Source: Vandiemenella viatica | Lineage: Eukaryota > Arthropoda > Insecta > Orthoptera > Morabidae | Direction of reading: 5' to 3' | Assembly (NCBI GenBank): GCA_031002005.1 | Contig: JARYHS010009186.1 | Coordinates: forward strand, 103,759,992 to 103,823,991 | DNA: 64,000 nt | Notes under the pieces: model-generated | Databases searched by the model: none | What the model was told of the DNA's origin: nothing | Seen by the model: only the letters and a program-made list of their open reading frames with translations | Shown here: piece after piece, positions 21,991 to 35,639 of the stretch | Layout: each line of letters opens with the position of its first letter | Position numbering within the stretch: the stretch's first letter is position 1 | Program-made: the position numbers and the translations under genes

Positions 21991-23070
21991 TGTGTCACCT
22001 TCCAATCGTCATTTTGTTGTGATTAGTTATAAGTGTTATTAATATTGTATTAATATTTGTAAACTGATTTGTATTTTGTAGGGTTCCACATGCCGTAGTC
22101 TGTAGTAATTTGCGGTAGCTTAAGTTTACTATCGTTGCATTGAAAGAATCTTTGGCTCCGTCCAGCAACAACTGAGCGGGAACAGAACATCGTATGTTCG
22201 ACGCCCGGTCTGTAAATATCGTATGACGCGATTTAAGCTTCATTGTAGGAAAGCTGTAATATGCTGTGACGTTTATTTGGAGTCTGTTAAAGTGGAGCAA
22301 GACTGTTTAAATGTTAATGTCAAGGAACTGTCCTTAAATTAAGTAATATTTCGTTCGGAATAGTGATTATCTGTACTATTATAAATCTGCAAGCAAGCTG
22401 CGTGTGTCTCTTTATTTGAAAGGGAACCGCACAAAAACTACCGTAGAAATTTGGATTTTTTTTAATCTTTAGCTCTAGTAGTTAGAATCAAAATCTGACA
22501 AAACTTAGGATTCCGTTTTATTGTTTTACTTTTGTTATTCAGTTTTCTGGAACGCAGTACTTTATAATGAACGGAATACGCATAGTATCAGGTTAGTTGC
22601 GATGTGAAATGCATCAGATTACATTGTCTCTGGTGGACAGTTAAACAGTTTGTCTCTGGTTCAAAATGTCTTCCATGATCGCTAACGCTGTTCAATAAGC
22701 GATGTTAATACCCCAATACTTCTTCCTCACATATCGTTATGGATACGAAATTCAGTTTTTTTCTCGAAGAAAGATGTCTGAGAAACAGCTACCATAAATA
22801 TCAACAGGTAACAACGCGTAGTTTTTCCATAATAACTTATACAGAACTGTCCACATTTCGATGAAATTTATTCGATTAATATGGCACCAATATGCAAATG
22901 TTCTTGAATAATATCGCCCGTGGAACGTGTTTGCAAATTTTGGCAGATGCTCAAACCACGACTAGTAAGACAAACTGTTCTTTCAATTAAATAACTATCA
23001 TAACCCTGATTTTGTAATGTTTATCGCATTACGTGCTACTGAGTTAATGGCAACAGCAACATGAAACCAA
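21991..23070. other. AT-rich sequence, nothing recognised
   Basis: No feature was recognised. The 101-codon minus-strand ORF at 21995-22300 has no domain I know. Confidence 0.4.
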
Positions 23071-23076
23071 TGAAAT

Positions 23077-23640
23077 TAAAAATTTACTAGGCGTCCTGAA
23101 ACCGTATGTTACAACACGTAAATAATAAAACTAAATCCGTTATGCCTTATGCTCCAAAAAGCGAGCCAGTCGTCAATCTGGTTCAGACTGAATTTCAACC
23201 AAGTTACAAACTTGGCTAGTAATTGCGTTCGAAAATTATAGCTTCTGTCAAAAGCGTATTAATACATTCACTCTTTCTCTATCGAAACTTGGCCTACTGG
23301 AAGTACTTATATGCGACTGAAATAATATCATCAATAATACGGCTTTATTGAAAGCAAAGAAAATTAAAATTAATTCACATCCTAATGCTACATCGCATAA
23401 ATTATAAAGTTAAATCCATCGTCCCTTATGTTTCAAAAAAGCATATCATCTGTCATCATGGTCCGATAATATTGTCATTCGTAAACCATAGCTTCAGTCA
23501 CATGCGCATTAATACATACACTGTATCGTGATCAAATCTTGACATTTTGGAATTACTTATATGTAACTGAAATAATGGCATTAATAATACGGCAATTTGA
23601 AAGCGAGGAAATTAAAAATAATTCTTAACGTGTGATACCG
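23077..23640. repeat. Old diverged tandem repeat, units about 250-290 bp
   Basis: Starts near 23072, 23359 and 23608 each read GAAATTAAAAAT-like. Units 1 and 2 share, in order, AAATCC...CTTATG..CAAAAA, GCTTC.GTCA, ATTAATACAT, TTACTTATATG..ACTGAAATAAT and AATAATACGGC. The third unit is only a start. Identity is clearly lower than in the 8595-9699 duplication. Confidence 0.65.
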
Positions 23641-26009
23641 CGTAAGATTAGTTCTAATTCACGTAAATTTCTGTTTTAAAGCAGAAATAATTGATCGTAT
23701 CAACATATCGTCAAAACCAATATCCTAACACCAAAAAGAAAAATTCTATTTCAGAAAATTAAATATTATTGAAGTTTTTTCTTATAAGCGTTAGTAAATT
23801 TTTATTATTATATTGAAATAATTACTACCATTACTGTTATTATTAATAAAAAACTCTTATATTATAACATTCTTCCAAGAGCATGAAATTTTAGGTAACT
23901 ACTATTTCGATATAAATTTGCGCCACCATGGTCATCGTGCAGTTCTCCGTATCAGCGTTTAAAAATGGCACACAGAGGTATTACAGTGACCAATCTACCA
24001 AGCAAGGTAAGGGCAACATCTTATTTCTCTTATACTGCTTCACTTACTTATTTAATTTTTCAGATAGCTTTTCTCCTATTTCACTAATTCTACGAGTTAC
24101 AATATGAATGAAACAAAACTCTCTGACATCAGTATGAAAACCAAACCTTAGCCAGTAACTAAAACAAAGAAAAGTTTTAAGAAGACATTTAAAATTCATG
24201 CATCTCAACGATAATATTTGGTAATAGAATAAAATTTGTAAAGAATTTTTTACACATACCAAAGCACACGCGTGGGAAGCAGCGTGCAAATGCTAATCAT
24301 TTCTATAATCAACAACAGTGCCTCTCATGTTTGGGCCCTCGTAAGTCATTAAGTACGTTTAATTAAAACAAAACTGTTACCACAACTGATGTTGAAATGA
24401 GAATTGAGTCTTTTCCGGCGAATAGCTGATCAGCTGGCGTGGAAATGTTAATAATTTGCGTAATTTGTCAGACTCTGTCTGGTAACTCTCTACAACTAAT
24501 AATCCACACTAACTGAGTAGAAAGCCATGAACAACGAACTGGCAGAAAATAACAAATTTTGCGAATTTAGCGATCCATAAATTCTTTCAAAATAGTGTCA
24601 GTTTCAAGGGGTAGTAGAAACAAATAATGCGCCGAAACTTGTTCAAAAAATTTGCATACTACCATAAGGAGAGGAAGAGATCCAACAAAGAGGAATATCA
24701 GAGCTGCACCTATACTTTCGTTTACCAAGCTAACATTTGTTTGATAGTATATCAATGAATTAACGCCACAAATCACCAATATCTGCTGGTTCAGTGATAT
24801 GTGTTATCTCTGATGTGCAATGTAGTTTCGTAAGGTATGTTTTATTATTTAAGTCACGAACACACAGCGCAAGAAATTAGCTGAAGTGGCATCACGAATC
24901 TCAACAGAACCCGGTTTCACAGCCTCAATTTCGACTGTGTGAGCCTTCGCTGTTGTCCAATCTCATTGGCATAACAGGACACACGCAGAGTGCTCTCGTG
25001 TGAACTTAACCTTTATCGTAGTTGTCAACGTTCTTGACTGTTGACAGGGCCCGTTTGCAGTATCCACGTTCCCTGTTAACACAGCGCCTGTACACATCGG
25101 TAATGCTTCTAGTACTCCGTGACGTGGGCTGCCGTGGTCGACCAATTGGAAAGCGCTGTTGTCAGAGATAACATACACCGGCCCACCACACTACACCCGG
25201 CAGGGCGGGAAAGTTTGTGGATTACTGACGCCCTACAAGGACTGTATCGCAAATTAACACCACCAATGTGTTTCGCTGCAGGCAATAACTGATATATCCT
25301 CCTCGGTCAATAGGCCTAACATTGTTGCAGACAATATTTCTCCCACAGAATTAGCTGACTGTTAAAGGCGCAGTCCCTTCCTCAAAATATTTAAACACTG
25401 TAATGTGAAGTATGCAAAAGTAGCTAAATTTCAAGAACACTCTTACATGAGTTTAATGTAGCCTGTGATTACGTTAATTTTAGAATACCATGATTGGACA
25501 TAGTGTTCACATCCTTCCATCTTTTCCTATATACACAGGATGTAAGTTGTAGTTGCTACGTTTAGCTGGAAATGTAAGAATTCATCAAACAACTTAAGAC
25601 TTACAAGAAACATTATTAATATACACACTGAAAAGTTATCAATATTATGACATTTGTGTATTTAGAAGACGAAGAGATACAGACTTAATTTAAAAATGGC
25701 GTTCTCCAGAAGATTACTAGGATAACAAAAAATGCAGATACAGGAACAACTTCACAATATTTTGGTAAGTTATAAGGTAAGGCACATAATAAATATTGAC
25801 AATGGAATAATTCTGTTAGTCACAAAAAAAAAAAAAACTTCGTTGCTTAGAAAAGACGTATTAAAAACATATATAAAGTAAAATGAAGACATTTTCTTAG
25901 ACCAATCTTTAGAGAGGTTTGTGTCCTTACATTCTCAGTATGTAACATTTCTCATATTTTTCACTCTTTTATACATAATTTCCTGTCAAACATTTAATAA
26001 TATTTAATA
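23641..26009. other. AT-rich sequence, nothing recognised
   Basis: About 2.4 kb with no recognised feature. The slightly GC-richer part at 24870-25270 was checked on both strands without a match. Confidence 0.45.
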
Positions 26010-26900
26010 TCTAATTAAATTGCAATGTAGCTCACATTCCGGTGGTAATTTGTCTACACATCCATCTTCTCCCTTTCCTGCACCCACTTACATTTACTCT
26101 CTGCAAATTTCGGTTTTAAATTATTTCAACGTTTCTGGTAAGTTATTCATCATTTATCTTCGTAACTTATTCCAATCCCTGACACACTTACCTAAAAAAG
26201 AGAATCATACTAACTTCCTTGTGCCTGAAATCGAGTGCCAGCTTGTTGTGGTCATGGTCATCTTTTCCCTTCCATGTATTACTTTTCATTCTAACACCAA
26301 TATCTTCCCATGCCTCATCACCAATATACGCGTTGCAGACTCCCATGACCCTCTTCAACCTCTCCTGTTTTGCATTATATTATATTTATTATATCTGTTA
26401 CTGATTGAATTCTGCGATAATTTCCAGAAACAAATCTAGCAACCTTTTTCTGCAACCTCTCCAACTCCTGTATTTGATACTCAAAATGTGGGTCCCATAC
26501 TACACTACCACATTCAGGCAATGGTCGGACCAAAGTTTTTTAACTCAATTCATTTACTTCTCTCGTACATCTCCTCATCACTCTCTCCAACAAGTGCAGA
26601 ATTTGGAAACCTTTTCCTCCGACCTGTACAATGTGTCCTGTCCAGTTACGCTTGTTGTTAAATTAATGCCAAGATATTTATATTTCAAGTCTTAAACAAG
26701 CAATTCTTTCCTCACCTTTTAATCATAATCAGCCTTTAGTTTTTTATTTGTGTATCTAATAAGCTGATTCTTCTTTGCATTTATCTTCACCCCATGTTTA
26801 AAAACCCAACCAGATGTCCTGTCCAGATCACCATTCAACTGTTTCAGTCCTCTACTGTTTTTACCATTATGTATAGCATTACGTCATCTGCAAACATTCA
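26010..26900 (-). pseudogene. LINE-a copy 2, including the RT catalytic-box region
   Basis: On the reverse strand the copy begins near 26896 with FADDVMLY, the reverse-transcriptase catalytic motif. It continues with LNGDLDRTSGW, VKINAKKNQLIRYTNKK and YKYLGI, then (in shifted frames) the VWDP and ISDWNKL regions also found in 856-1727. It ends with the same 3' terminus (complement of AATTAAATTGCAATGTAGCTC). Multiple stops and frameshifts make it inactive. The overlapping plus-strand 139-codon ORF (26020-26439) is its antisense shadow. Confidence 0.8.
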
Positions 26901-29745
26901 ATTTCTGATAGTAAACAATCAATTTTAATAATAGATACAGAAGCCAAACACCATTAATGTTAATATGGCGTGTTAAATGTCCTAAGATATAACTTCAAAA
27001 TTAATTTCCTAGGAGTTTGAAGCTGTTTGTAGATGATAAACACGTATCTAAAGAAGAAACTGAAGGAACAAGTTTCTGCTATTATCTTTTGCTCATCCAA
27101 GAATTTGTAAAAAAAAAAAAAAGTACAGTATATCTCAAATACTACACCCGTGATCTTTCCTCAGCAAGGGTCTATGGAAGTAGCAAAGGAAATATTTAAA
27201 ACATAAAGAATCTTTGGGAATTACTTATCTGTTAGACGTGGAAGAAACAAACAGGTAAAATATTCTATTGCTTAAGAAATAATAAATGATCATAAACCGT
27301 ACTTGGCATCAATGTTATGTAAGTTTTTTTAACATTAACTTATGAAAAAAAAAAAGAACGTCACCGTCCAGAGGTTTAGAACAGCCCGTCAGTTGTAACA
27401 CTAAAGGCGATGAGTACAATGCAGTTAAATGTTTACGTGCAATTAAATGAATTGAGAAATAGATTCTTACAAAATCAAAGCCAGAAACAGGAGAGCTGAC
27501 AAGTTGACTTCACTAATTACCTATAAACAAAAAGAAATATAAATCATGGTACTTAATAGACTAAAACAGGACTGGGAAGACAAAGCAAAATAACTTGTAT
27601 TACTGCATTATGCACCATTAGACATAAAAATTGAACAACTATGATTACATGTACTAAAATATCCAGTTGTTAATAAATTATGATTTATATTTATTAAATT
27701 ATGAAACGAACGTTTCTTGTATCTGTTACTGCATGATGGTGTACGATATCAATTTGTTGGTATAAGCGGGTAAGGGGGAGGAGTTAAAATAATAATTTTG
27801 CTAGCAATGTTTTTCCATATAGGTGTCTGTTTGCTTTCTATTAATAGGATTTGTGTGAGCGCAGTAATTGGTTTTATAATGGAAAAAATTCGCGTGATAT
27901 TCGAGCTGTGGCTGTAAGCTATGAATTAACAACTTCAATGTGTATATTCCTTTAATTAGGTGCTTTTGTTGTAATAGAATAGAAACAGAATTGATACGTT
28001 TTCCTTAATACCACGTGCATCAGGGCAAACGCAATAACATTTTTTTAAGTTGGTGATAAAAAGTTTTTAACTACATTTCCGTCACACGTACTCTTAACTC
28101 ATATGAATAAAACTATTGTTATTGTCTTTTGTAAATTGAACACCGTCTGGTAAAAACTGTATTTAAATGGTTTGGGTTTTTGAGGGCTCTGAATATTTTC
28201 AAGTATTCATACATTAAAAATATTTGCATACGATTAATTATCCCAGTTAATGAATAAAAAGGGTGGTAGAAATGATTATCCTAACACATGTAAGGTTATG
28301 ACGTTTGAGATTAAAACACGTCATAATCTTACAATTTATTCTCTTAGATATGGCCAACAGGCAAAAGGGGAAATGAAATTTTATTTTCGATATACAAGTA
28401 AAATTTTATCAAACCAATACCTTTGTACTACATCGATGGCCATTAAAAATAAGAAGTTACGTAACAAAAGTCAAAATATATCACCCGTTTGATTAATACC
28501 GTTCTTAAATTATTAAAATTGACAAGCATTTACAATTTGAAGCAGAAAACGTAAAGGAATGACCCACAGAAGTTACTGAAGAAAACTTTAACACATAAAT
28601 ACCACGGGAAATTCCTCAGTTTATTGTTTGGAGATTAGAGACTCTTATTAGGCAAATCTCTTTTGGCAGGAAGTTAATTTTGGCAGCAACATGAAGAATT
28701 TAAGTGTAAACACCGTTTTAGAAAATTAGGCGAAGTTTTAATCGCCTTACCAGCTTTGACACATTCAGCAACATCTGACAAAATAGTCTGTCACAATGAA
28801 ATTTTATAAATCATCCTGTGACTTAGAATACAGACTTTTATCACTCATATTCGGTGGCATGATATGCTCGCAGCTTTTGGTCGATTTCGTACCCTCATGG
28901 AGTCGAGAACTGGCGATGATGCAAGTCAAGACGAATACCAAAAGACCAGGAGAGTCCTTTTAAAAATTCGTCTCGATGTCACTCTTCCTCTACGACTGGG
29001 CCATGACCGAATCAGCTTCTTTCCTCTTCCCGCTTCTCTCCCATAGGTTGGTCATGAAACAACATTATAAATAAAATAGTAACTAATTTCTCAACCATCA
29101 CACTACTGGCAAAGGCATGCACTACTCCAAACACTCTCTGAATCACGCATCTTATATTTGACCCGGTTCGCCGGCTGCCTTCGGAATACTTCGCACTTGT
29201 TCGCATTCATTCGGAATTTTCTTTCTCCCTCAGTCTTGATTTCCCTTCTCTCTCGGGTTGAGTACTCGTCGCATCTCTGATTTGCGTAACTGGGCAGTGT
29301 CAAGAATCTGCCATTGGTCACGCTGGCTTAAATGCTCTGGCTTAAACGCTCTCGCAGTTTTGCGTAAATCTGCGTAACTATTCAGACCGTCACGGAGCTG
29401 AGATACGGCTGACCTCCCAGAGGGTTCTGACAGGTCGTTTATCCGGCTTTCCAAATACGCCGGATAGAGAAAGGTTGCTATCCACTTCCCACTGTGCCCG
29501 AATGAACCTTCCCTTAAGAAGCATAGCGGTCGTTTCCCTTCTCTCTACACTTATCCACGCCAACATTTCGTTAATATTACACGAAGAACTGCGTAATGCT
29601 TATCTTGTTGCATTGTTCTGTAAACTCATTATTAAAACAATGTAGACATGAGTCATAATGCAGTATTAAAATTCTTTACACTCAGGATTGTTTCCTCCTT
29701 TGTAGAACTGTACGTCTGTGTGGTGTTGTTTCATTATTTGTATAC
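26901..29745. other. AT-rich sequence, nothing convincing
   Basis: 2.8 kb without a recognisable gene or TE. Poly-A tracts occur near 27109 and 27343. The 28864-29560 portion is more GC-rich with ORFs on both strands but no domain I recognise. Confidence 0.4.
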
Positions 29746-29746
29746 A

Positions 29747-30490
29747 TCTATACTAATATTATATATGCGAAAGTAAATATGTTTCTCTGATTGTTACGTT
29801 TCTTGGGTTAAACGGCTAATCTGATCGTGATGAAATTTGACAAGGAGATGGGATTTGGCATTAGGATGGACACAGGATACTTTTTCTGTATAAATAGTAC
29901 ATTTTGTCGTGTAATTTAGAAAAATTACCGAAACGAACATAGAGCGACGCTAAGGATGTATAAGACTCTGTAGTACCTTTTAGCATTGCAGGCGGGTAGC
30001 TTAGTGGTTAACGCGCTGTATTACCAATGCTTGGATCGTAGTTCCCGGATCAAACCCCGGTGGAGGCAAGTATTTTTAAGAATTGTTTTTGATCGTATGA
30101 GCCATGCTTGGACGGTCAGTTTTTCAGATTCCATATTAAACTGTATATATCACAAATTTAAGGGTGAAATGCTTGGCAAATCGTACGAGGTCTAACAATG
30201 TTGTAGGTATACACTTTTTTACGCTGTATGAATCATTCAGCCGTTGTTTCTCTTGCAGTCTGTGTGTGTGTGAGTGATCTGCACTAATAAAATAATATAT
30301 GCGAAAGTAAGTCTTTATCTTTTTGTAAGGTCTGTCGTCTAAATGGTTATACCGATATTGATGGAATTTGACAGGGAAATACTTTATATCTTGTAACGAG
30401 CCGCGCTGTCGCCACGTTACAAGGTGCATTTTTATTATATATGTAATAATATAAGAGTAATTTACATAATCTTGGGCGACCACGTGAATA
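29747..30490 (+). mobile_element. Helitron-like 5' ends flanking a tRNA-like SINE head
   Basis: Two related segments start TCTATACTAATATTATATATG (in part, 29747) and TCTGCACTAATAAAATAATA (30278). Each continues GCGAAAGTAA and then GATG.AATTTGACA. Beginnings of this kind (TC, then TACTAATATTATA) are typical of arthropod Helitron-like repeats. Between them, 29986-30070 has TAGCTTAGTGGTTAACGCG and GGATCAAACCCC, close to tRNA A and B boxes, so a SINE head is likely. No 3' CTRR hairpin end was found nearby. Boundaries are uncertain. Confidence 0.45.
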
Positions 30491-30584
30491 GATTTTTGTT
30501 GTAATTTTATAAAGTACGCAAGATTCCAAGTGAGGACTGTAATGAAATGGTGAACTTATACAGTGTATCGTAGCAAAGCGAATA

Positions 30585-31185
30585 TTAAAGAGTTATTGAG
30601 CTGTGTAGGCTAGAAGCTAATCTTGGTCTTTCCGAGCCATGGCGACAGGACGTCGCAGATTTGGGATTTGCCAGACCACACACACTGCTCCCTGGGGATG
30701 GGTCACTCACCGAGCGGGAAAAGCCTGCCGTCCGAAACCCGAATGTTCTCTCGCCCGGCGAACTTAGCCGAATATGTCCGACCTCTGTTGGATTCTTTGG
30801 CCAAATCACATATCGAGGATATCACGTGACATTAGGTGCCGACCTGAAGGTCCAATCAAAATGAGCGTATAACTCAAAATCCTGGGAATTTTTGTTGTAT
30901 GTGAGCTTCGAGACTACAAATGGGCGGAGCAAGAAGTTTCCTCGTGGACCGAAGAGCGAGGAGCTGGAGATTCTAGATTCTAACTTCGATCGCACCAGTC
31001 TGAGGTTGACTTGGAAAGTTGACTTCTTTCGCTAACCGCAGCTTGCCTTGCTGGAGCAAGGTTATCACCGCAACACAGCCGGTAATGCGATGATGCGCAT
31101 TGCCAGACCAGAGATGCCTGTAGCCGACTTGTGAGATAATCTCACATATCGTGGGTCCGCTACACTCACACCAGACATCAGACGC
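30585..31185. other. GC-rich sequence abutting the gap, unidentified
   Basis: About 600 bp of roughly balanced base composition runs straight into the N-run. Overlapping short ORFs occur on both strands. No domain or TE hallmark was recognised. A repeat edge, for example of an LTR, that broke the assembly is possible. Confidence 0.4.
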
Positions 31186-32185
31186 NNNNNNNNNNNNNNN
31201 NNNNNNNNNNNNNNNNNNNNNNNNNNNNNNNNNNNNNNNNNNNNNNNNNNNNNNNNNNNNNNNNNNNNNNNNNNNNNNNNNNNNNNNNNNNNNNNNNNNN
31301 NNNNNNNNNNNNNNNNNNNNNNNNNNNNNNNNNNNNNNNNNNNNNNNNNNNNNNNNNNNNNNNNNNNNNNNNNNNNNNNNNNNNNNNNNNNNNNNNNNNN
31401 NNNNNNNNNNNNNNNNNNNNNNNNNNNNNNNNNNNNNNNNNNNNNNNNNNNNNNNNNNNNNNNNNNNNNNNNNNNNNNNNNNNNNNNNNNNNNNNNNNNN
31501 NNNNNNNNNNNNNNNNNNNNNNNNNNNNNNNNNNNNNNNNNNNNNNNNNNNNNNNNNNNNNNNNNNNNNNNNNNNNNNNNNNNNNNNNNNNNNNNNNNNN
31601 NNNNNNNNNNNNNNNNNNNNNNNNNNNNNNNNNNNNNNNNNNNNNNNNNNNNNNNNNNNNNNNNNNNNNNNNNNNNNNNNNNNNNNNNNNNNNNNNNNNN
31701 NNNNNNNNNNNNNNNNNNNNNNNNNNNNNNNNNNNNNNNNNNNNNNNNNNNNNNNNNNNNNNNNNNNNNNNNNNNNNNNNNNNNNNNNNNNNNNNNNNNN
31801 NNNNNNNNNNNNNNNNNNNNNNNNNNNNNNNNNNNNNNNNNNNNNNNNNNNNNNNNNNNNNNNNNNNNNNNNNNNNNNNNNNNNNNNNNNNNNNNNNNNN
31901 NNNNNNNNNNNNNNNNNNNNNNNNNNNNNNNNNNNNNNNNNNNNNNNNNNNNNNNNNNNNNNNNNNNNNNNNNNNNNNNNNNNNNNNNNNNNNNNNNNNN
32001 NNNNNNNNNNNNNNNNNNNNNNNNNNNNNNNNNNNNNNNNNNNNNNNNNNNNNNNNNNNNNNNNNNNNNNNNNNNNNNNNNNNNNNNNNNNNNNNNNNNN
32101 NNNNNNNNNNNNNNNNNNNNNNNNNNNNNNNNNNNNNNNNNNNNNNNNNNNNNNNNNNNNNNNNNNNNNNNNNNNNNNNNNNNNN
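31186..32185. other. Assembly gap, 1000 N
   Basis: Exactly 1000 undetermined bases. The round number suggests a fixed-size scaffold gap, so the true length may differ. ORFs spanning it are artefacts. Confidence 0.99.
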
Positions 32186-35100
32186 AGGTGACGAACATAC
32201 TGAAGTTACGTAAATGCTTGTATACCTTTAGCCATTCTTATTGTAAAGTAACATGAGCTTATTTTAGGGCTTTATTTAAGGAGTTTCTCGTATTTATTGC
32301 ATGGCAGAATGTCTGGAGATGTCATTATGGGAATTTATTGCAACATAGTACTTTAGTGGAAGAATTTCCGTCTCTAGACACATTATTCTTGTTGCACCAG
32401 CTCGAGAAAGTTGAGGAAGTATATAAATAGCAGCGCAAATATGGGAGGAATTTGGGGAGGGGGGAATCTTTCATCATGTACCAGAGGGAGGCCGTATATG
32501 GTAACACCAGATATTTGTGGATCTAATTCTTTACTAGGAGTGAAACATCGTCTTGCGTGGTAGCTGAATTCGTTCATCATTTTGTGAGAAATAAGTGAAG
32601 TTCGGCCACCGAGTGTTGTTTTGTCTCATAACGTCTTTCAGAATTTTTGACGGTTCAGAATAATGTCTCAAATCCAAGTGTTTAGCTTCTGTGTTTGAAA
32701 ATGCTGCGATTTTTAATGTGTAGTCGAGAGCCAGTTTAATTTTAGGAATACTCAGATTCAATTCAGTAGATTTTTGTTTGTTTCACAACAAGAAAGATAG
32801 ATTCGCGTGTAGAACATAAGTTAAAATTAAATGACTGTCAGATATTTAGTGTAAATGTTTGAAATTGTTTGTTATCGCTAAAGGAAGAAACATTTGATAT
32901 TCTGAAAAATGAAGATGGTCAGATGCGTTAACCTTTTTGGTGAAATATAGATACACAAAACGAGATTAATTTAATAAAGACCATTGCGAGTATTGCGTAA
33001 CCCGTACAAAACTATTCAGGGAGAAACAGTTAGGGCTTTATGATTTAATGTGAATATATACATATATATGGAATGTTTATGTTACAGACAAATAACATTT
33101 TAATCGAACAGCTGAGGTCAGCAACTGATTAAAAATTTCCAAAGAGGTGTAATTAACATTTTTACTGTGCGGTGGACCTATTCATAATTTATTTCATATT
33201 AAATATTGATTGGTGTGCCTGTTTAAAAAAAAAAAGAGGAAAGTTTCAGACTATTATGAAAATTTATTTGCATTATTTCAGTAGTTTTTTAATACTTTTC
33301 TATTTCTGTTGGTTTTTGCCTATTTTCATTATTTCGTTCCACCGTCGAATACTTACTCCTCCTTTAACTACGAACTGTAAGCAATAAAGACGACTTGCAG
33401 ATTTCATACAGGGGGAAGAGTAATAAAGGTTCTTGAAACTGGGTCAGTTATTTTTAAGTCAGAGATATCAAGATTTATGCACTGTGATCTTTTTTATATT
33501 CTTTAGGAAAAGAGGAGTTGTAGGGGAACAGTGTGACTCAGTATACACAGCCAGTAAGTGGGCGCAGATTTAATTGACCCATTGTATTTTTGGTAATGTT
33601 ATCTATCATTTTAGTATGGGTTCATTAAACTGATTGCTGAGGCTTATAACCTGAAGACAGAGGAACTCCACGTGATGTCTCAAAGGTTTTACAGAATATT
33701 GTTTCCAATTTTATATTAGTGCCCGTCTTAATTAGGAGTGTTTTGAATGATAACATTCTTTCGGGTGTGATACCGAGATATCTAGCGTACCTCTTGTGGG
33801 TAAGGGCGTTATTTTTAAAGTTCTCTCAAAGTTTTGTGCTGATGTATTTGTTATTAAGGTGGACGCAACTTATATTCTGCGTTTTCCTAAATGGGCATAA
33901 TATTCTATAAACCTTTTTCCGCTGCCAGTAAATATTAATGCATAACTATACAGAAAATAATTAGTCAAATTAACTATGTAAGTAGGGGATTTATTAGTAT
34001 GTTATTCCATCTCTGCTCACTTTTCTTCTTTTTTCCAGTCAGGACAATACATTTTGGTAAACAGATTCTTAATTTAGATGGTAGCTGCGATTTAACAACA
34101 CGTACTTCGCGTAAATATCATGTAAAGTTATCTGCCTGGTACAATATTCGGATGTTGACAAAATAACTTGGCAGGTCACAATTCCTGGAATTTCTGCGCG
34201 CCTTTGCTCTTTGACAACAGGGCTTATTAACGTTGAACACTGAAGTTATGGATTACGAAAATGTTCATAACATTGCCTAAACAATGAAGCTAAAATCTAC
34301 AGTATCTAATAAAATTGTAGAAACGTTCTATGTGTTCATCTAACTTTTTCTTTTCAAAAACAATTATTGCAATGTACAGTAATGACGATAGAGATTGTAA
34401 AATCGTAAAATTTTGAATTTTTTTCTGACTGTCCGCGCGTATTTCATAAATTAATTGACGAATTTTAACTAAAATTCATACAGTGATAGCTTATGGAAAA
34501 GGTTAACATGGAATGTATTCTTCAGATTAGTAATTTTTTTTAAATGTGCAAATTCCAAACAGTAAATTTTGTAATTTCTGACTTAGTCTCACTCATTCAG
34601 GCTGCACAGAGCTACTACCGCTTCAGTGGCATGTGAATTATACATATTAAATGGAAGTTTAGTCAAATAGATTTTCCCCTTTATTTTTTTTACAAACCAC
34701 GTGATACTAATAAGGCCCGTCTCATCTTTAATAATTGACCTCAATTGATACGAGTGTTCGGATTTGCATGTTAAACGGTGCACCTATACGACAGCAATTG
34801 ATACGTAAGTGATCCGATTTTCACGTAGCTGGCACATCAAGAGTAGCCATCACATGTGCGTCAATATTGAGTGCAAGCAATGGTTGGAGTCCTCTACAGT
34901 CAGTCAGCACTGTGAGAGTAGGTAATCAAAGAGGATGCCTAGTGGATTATTTGAATAATATTTACCAGACCTGAAAGTTTCGTGGTGGCTTCATAGATGT
35001 CTTAGTGGCCCGGTGTTGGCACCAATTGGTACATGAAGATTCTTGTCGCTATAAACCACAAAAGCATCTGAAAATATCAACAGGAGACCGGCATTGGACT
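32186..35100. other. AT-rich sequence, nothing recognised
   Basis: 2.9 kb with no convincing coding exon, RNA or TE hallmark. ORFs of 60-75 codons are scattered as expected by chance. Confidence 0.45.
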
Positions 35101-35109
35101 CTGAAACGT

Positions 35110-35630
35110 TCTGCGTAGTCCTACAACGTCTCCACGACTAACATTGGCCGGACTACGGACGCACCGTCACCTGATATCAACACTGGAGCCCAAAGAGTTG
35201 GTTTTGGAGTGGTGCTGGATCGGGGGCATGGACGGATGAAGAGTAACGTCGCAAAGTATTCAGCGATAAATCTCAGTTCTACCTCAGCACATATGATAGT
35301 TGTGTTCCCGCACTGCGGTGCATATGGTAGAGGAAATATCTTGCCAACATTGTGCACATACACAACTGCGTAACTTCTGGCATCATGTACTGGGGAGGGA
35401 TAGGGAGTTACTCCAAACACTCTGGTACTGATTCGAGGAACCCTGACAGACAGTGCTACGTCAGTGGCATTCCGCGTCTACATGTTTTGTCTCTTCGAAG
35501 AAAGAGCCCAGGATCATTCTCTGAACAGTCAATACGCAAACACGCATGATATGTGTGTCTACTTCCAGCATTATATCGAGGTTCTCCCGTTACTAACTAG
35601 GTCTTCCCATCGCTCCATAGTCAAACATTT
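35110..35630 (+). pseudogene. Decayed Tc1-like transposase, catalytic part
   Basis: Read through several frames the sequence gives VFSDKSQFYLSTYDSCV, then NCVTSGIMYWGGIG (compare GVMVWGAI in the intact element), then RNPDRQCYVSGIPRLHV and VLPLLTRSSHRSIVKH, which lines up with LPWPARSPDLSPIEHVW. These are the first catalytic Asp region, the WGA strand and the catalytic Glu region in correct order. The second Asp region is unrecognisable and the acidic residue of the last motif is lost. The DEHTR-type context has decayed beyond function. TIRs were not found. Confidence 0.6.
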
Positions 35631-35639
35631 ACTACTCTT

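Noticed and set aside
26020..26439. 139-codon plus-strand ORF similar to the minus-strand ORF at 1451-1711
   Set aside because: Both are antisense to the LINE-a 3' end; their similarity reflects the repeat and not a gene pair.
29986..30070. Functional tRNA gene
   Set aside because: The A and B boxes are recognisable, but I cannot fold a full cloverleaf with a paired acceptor stem. It is better explained as a SINE head.
31065..32198. Two long open frames of 377 and 346 codons
   Set aside because: They consist almost entirely of undetermined bases in the N gap.
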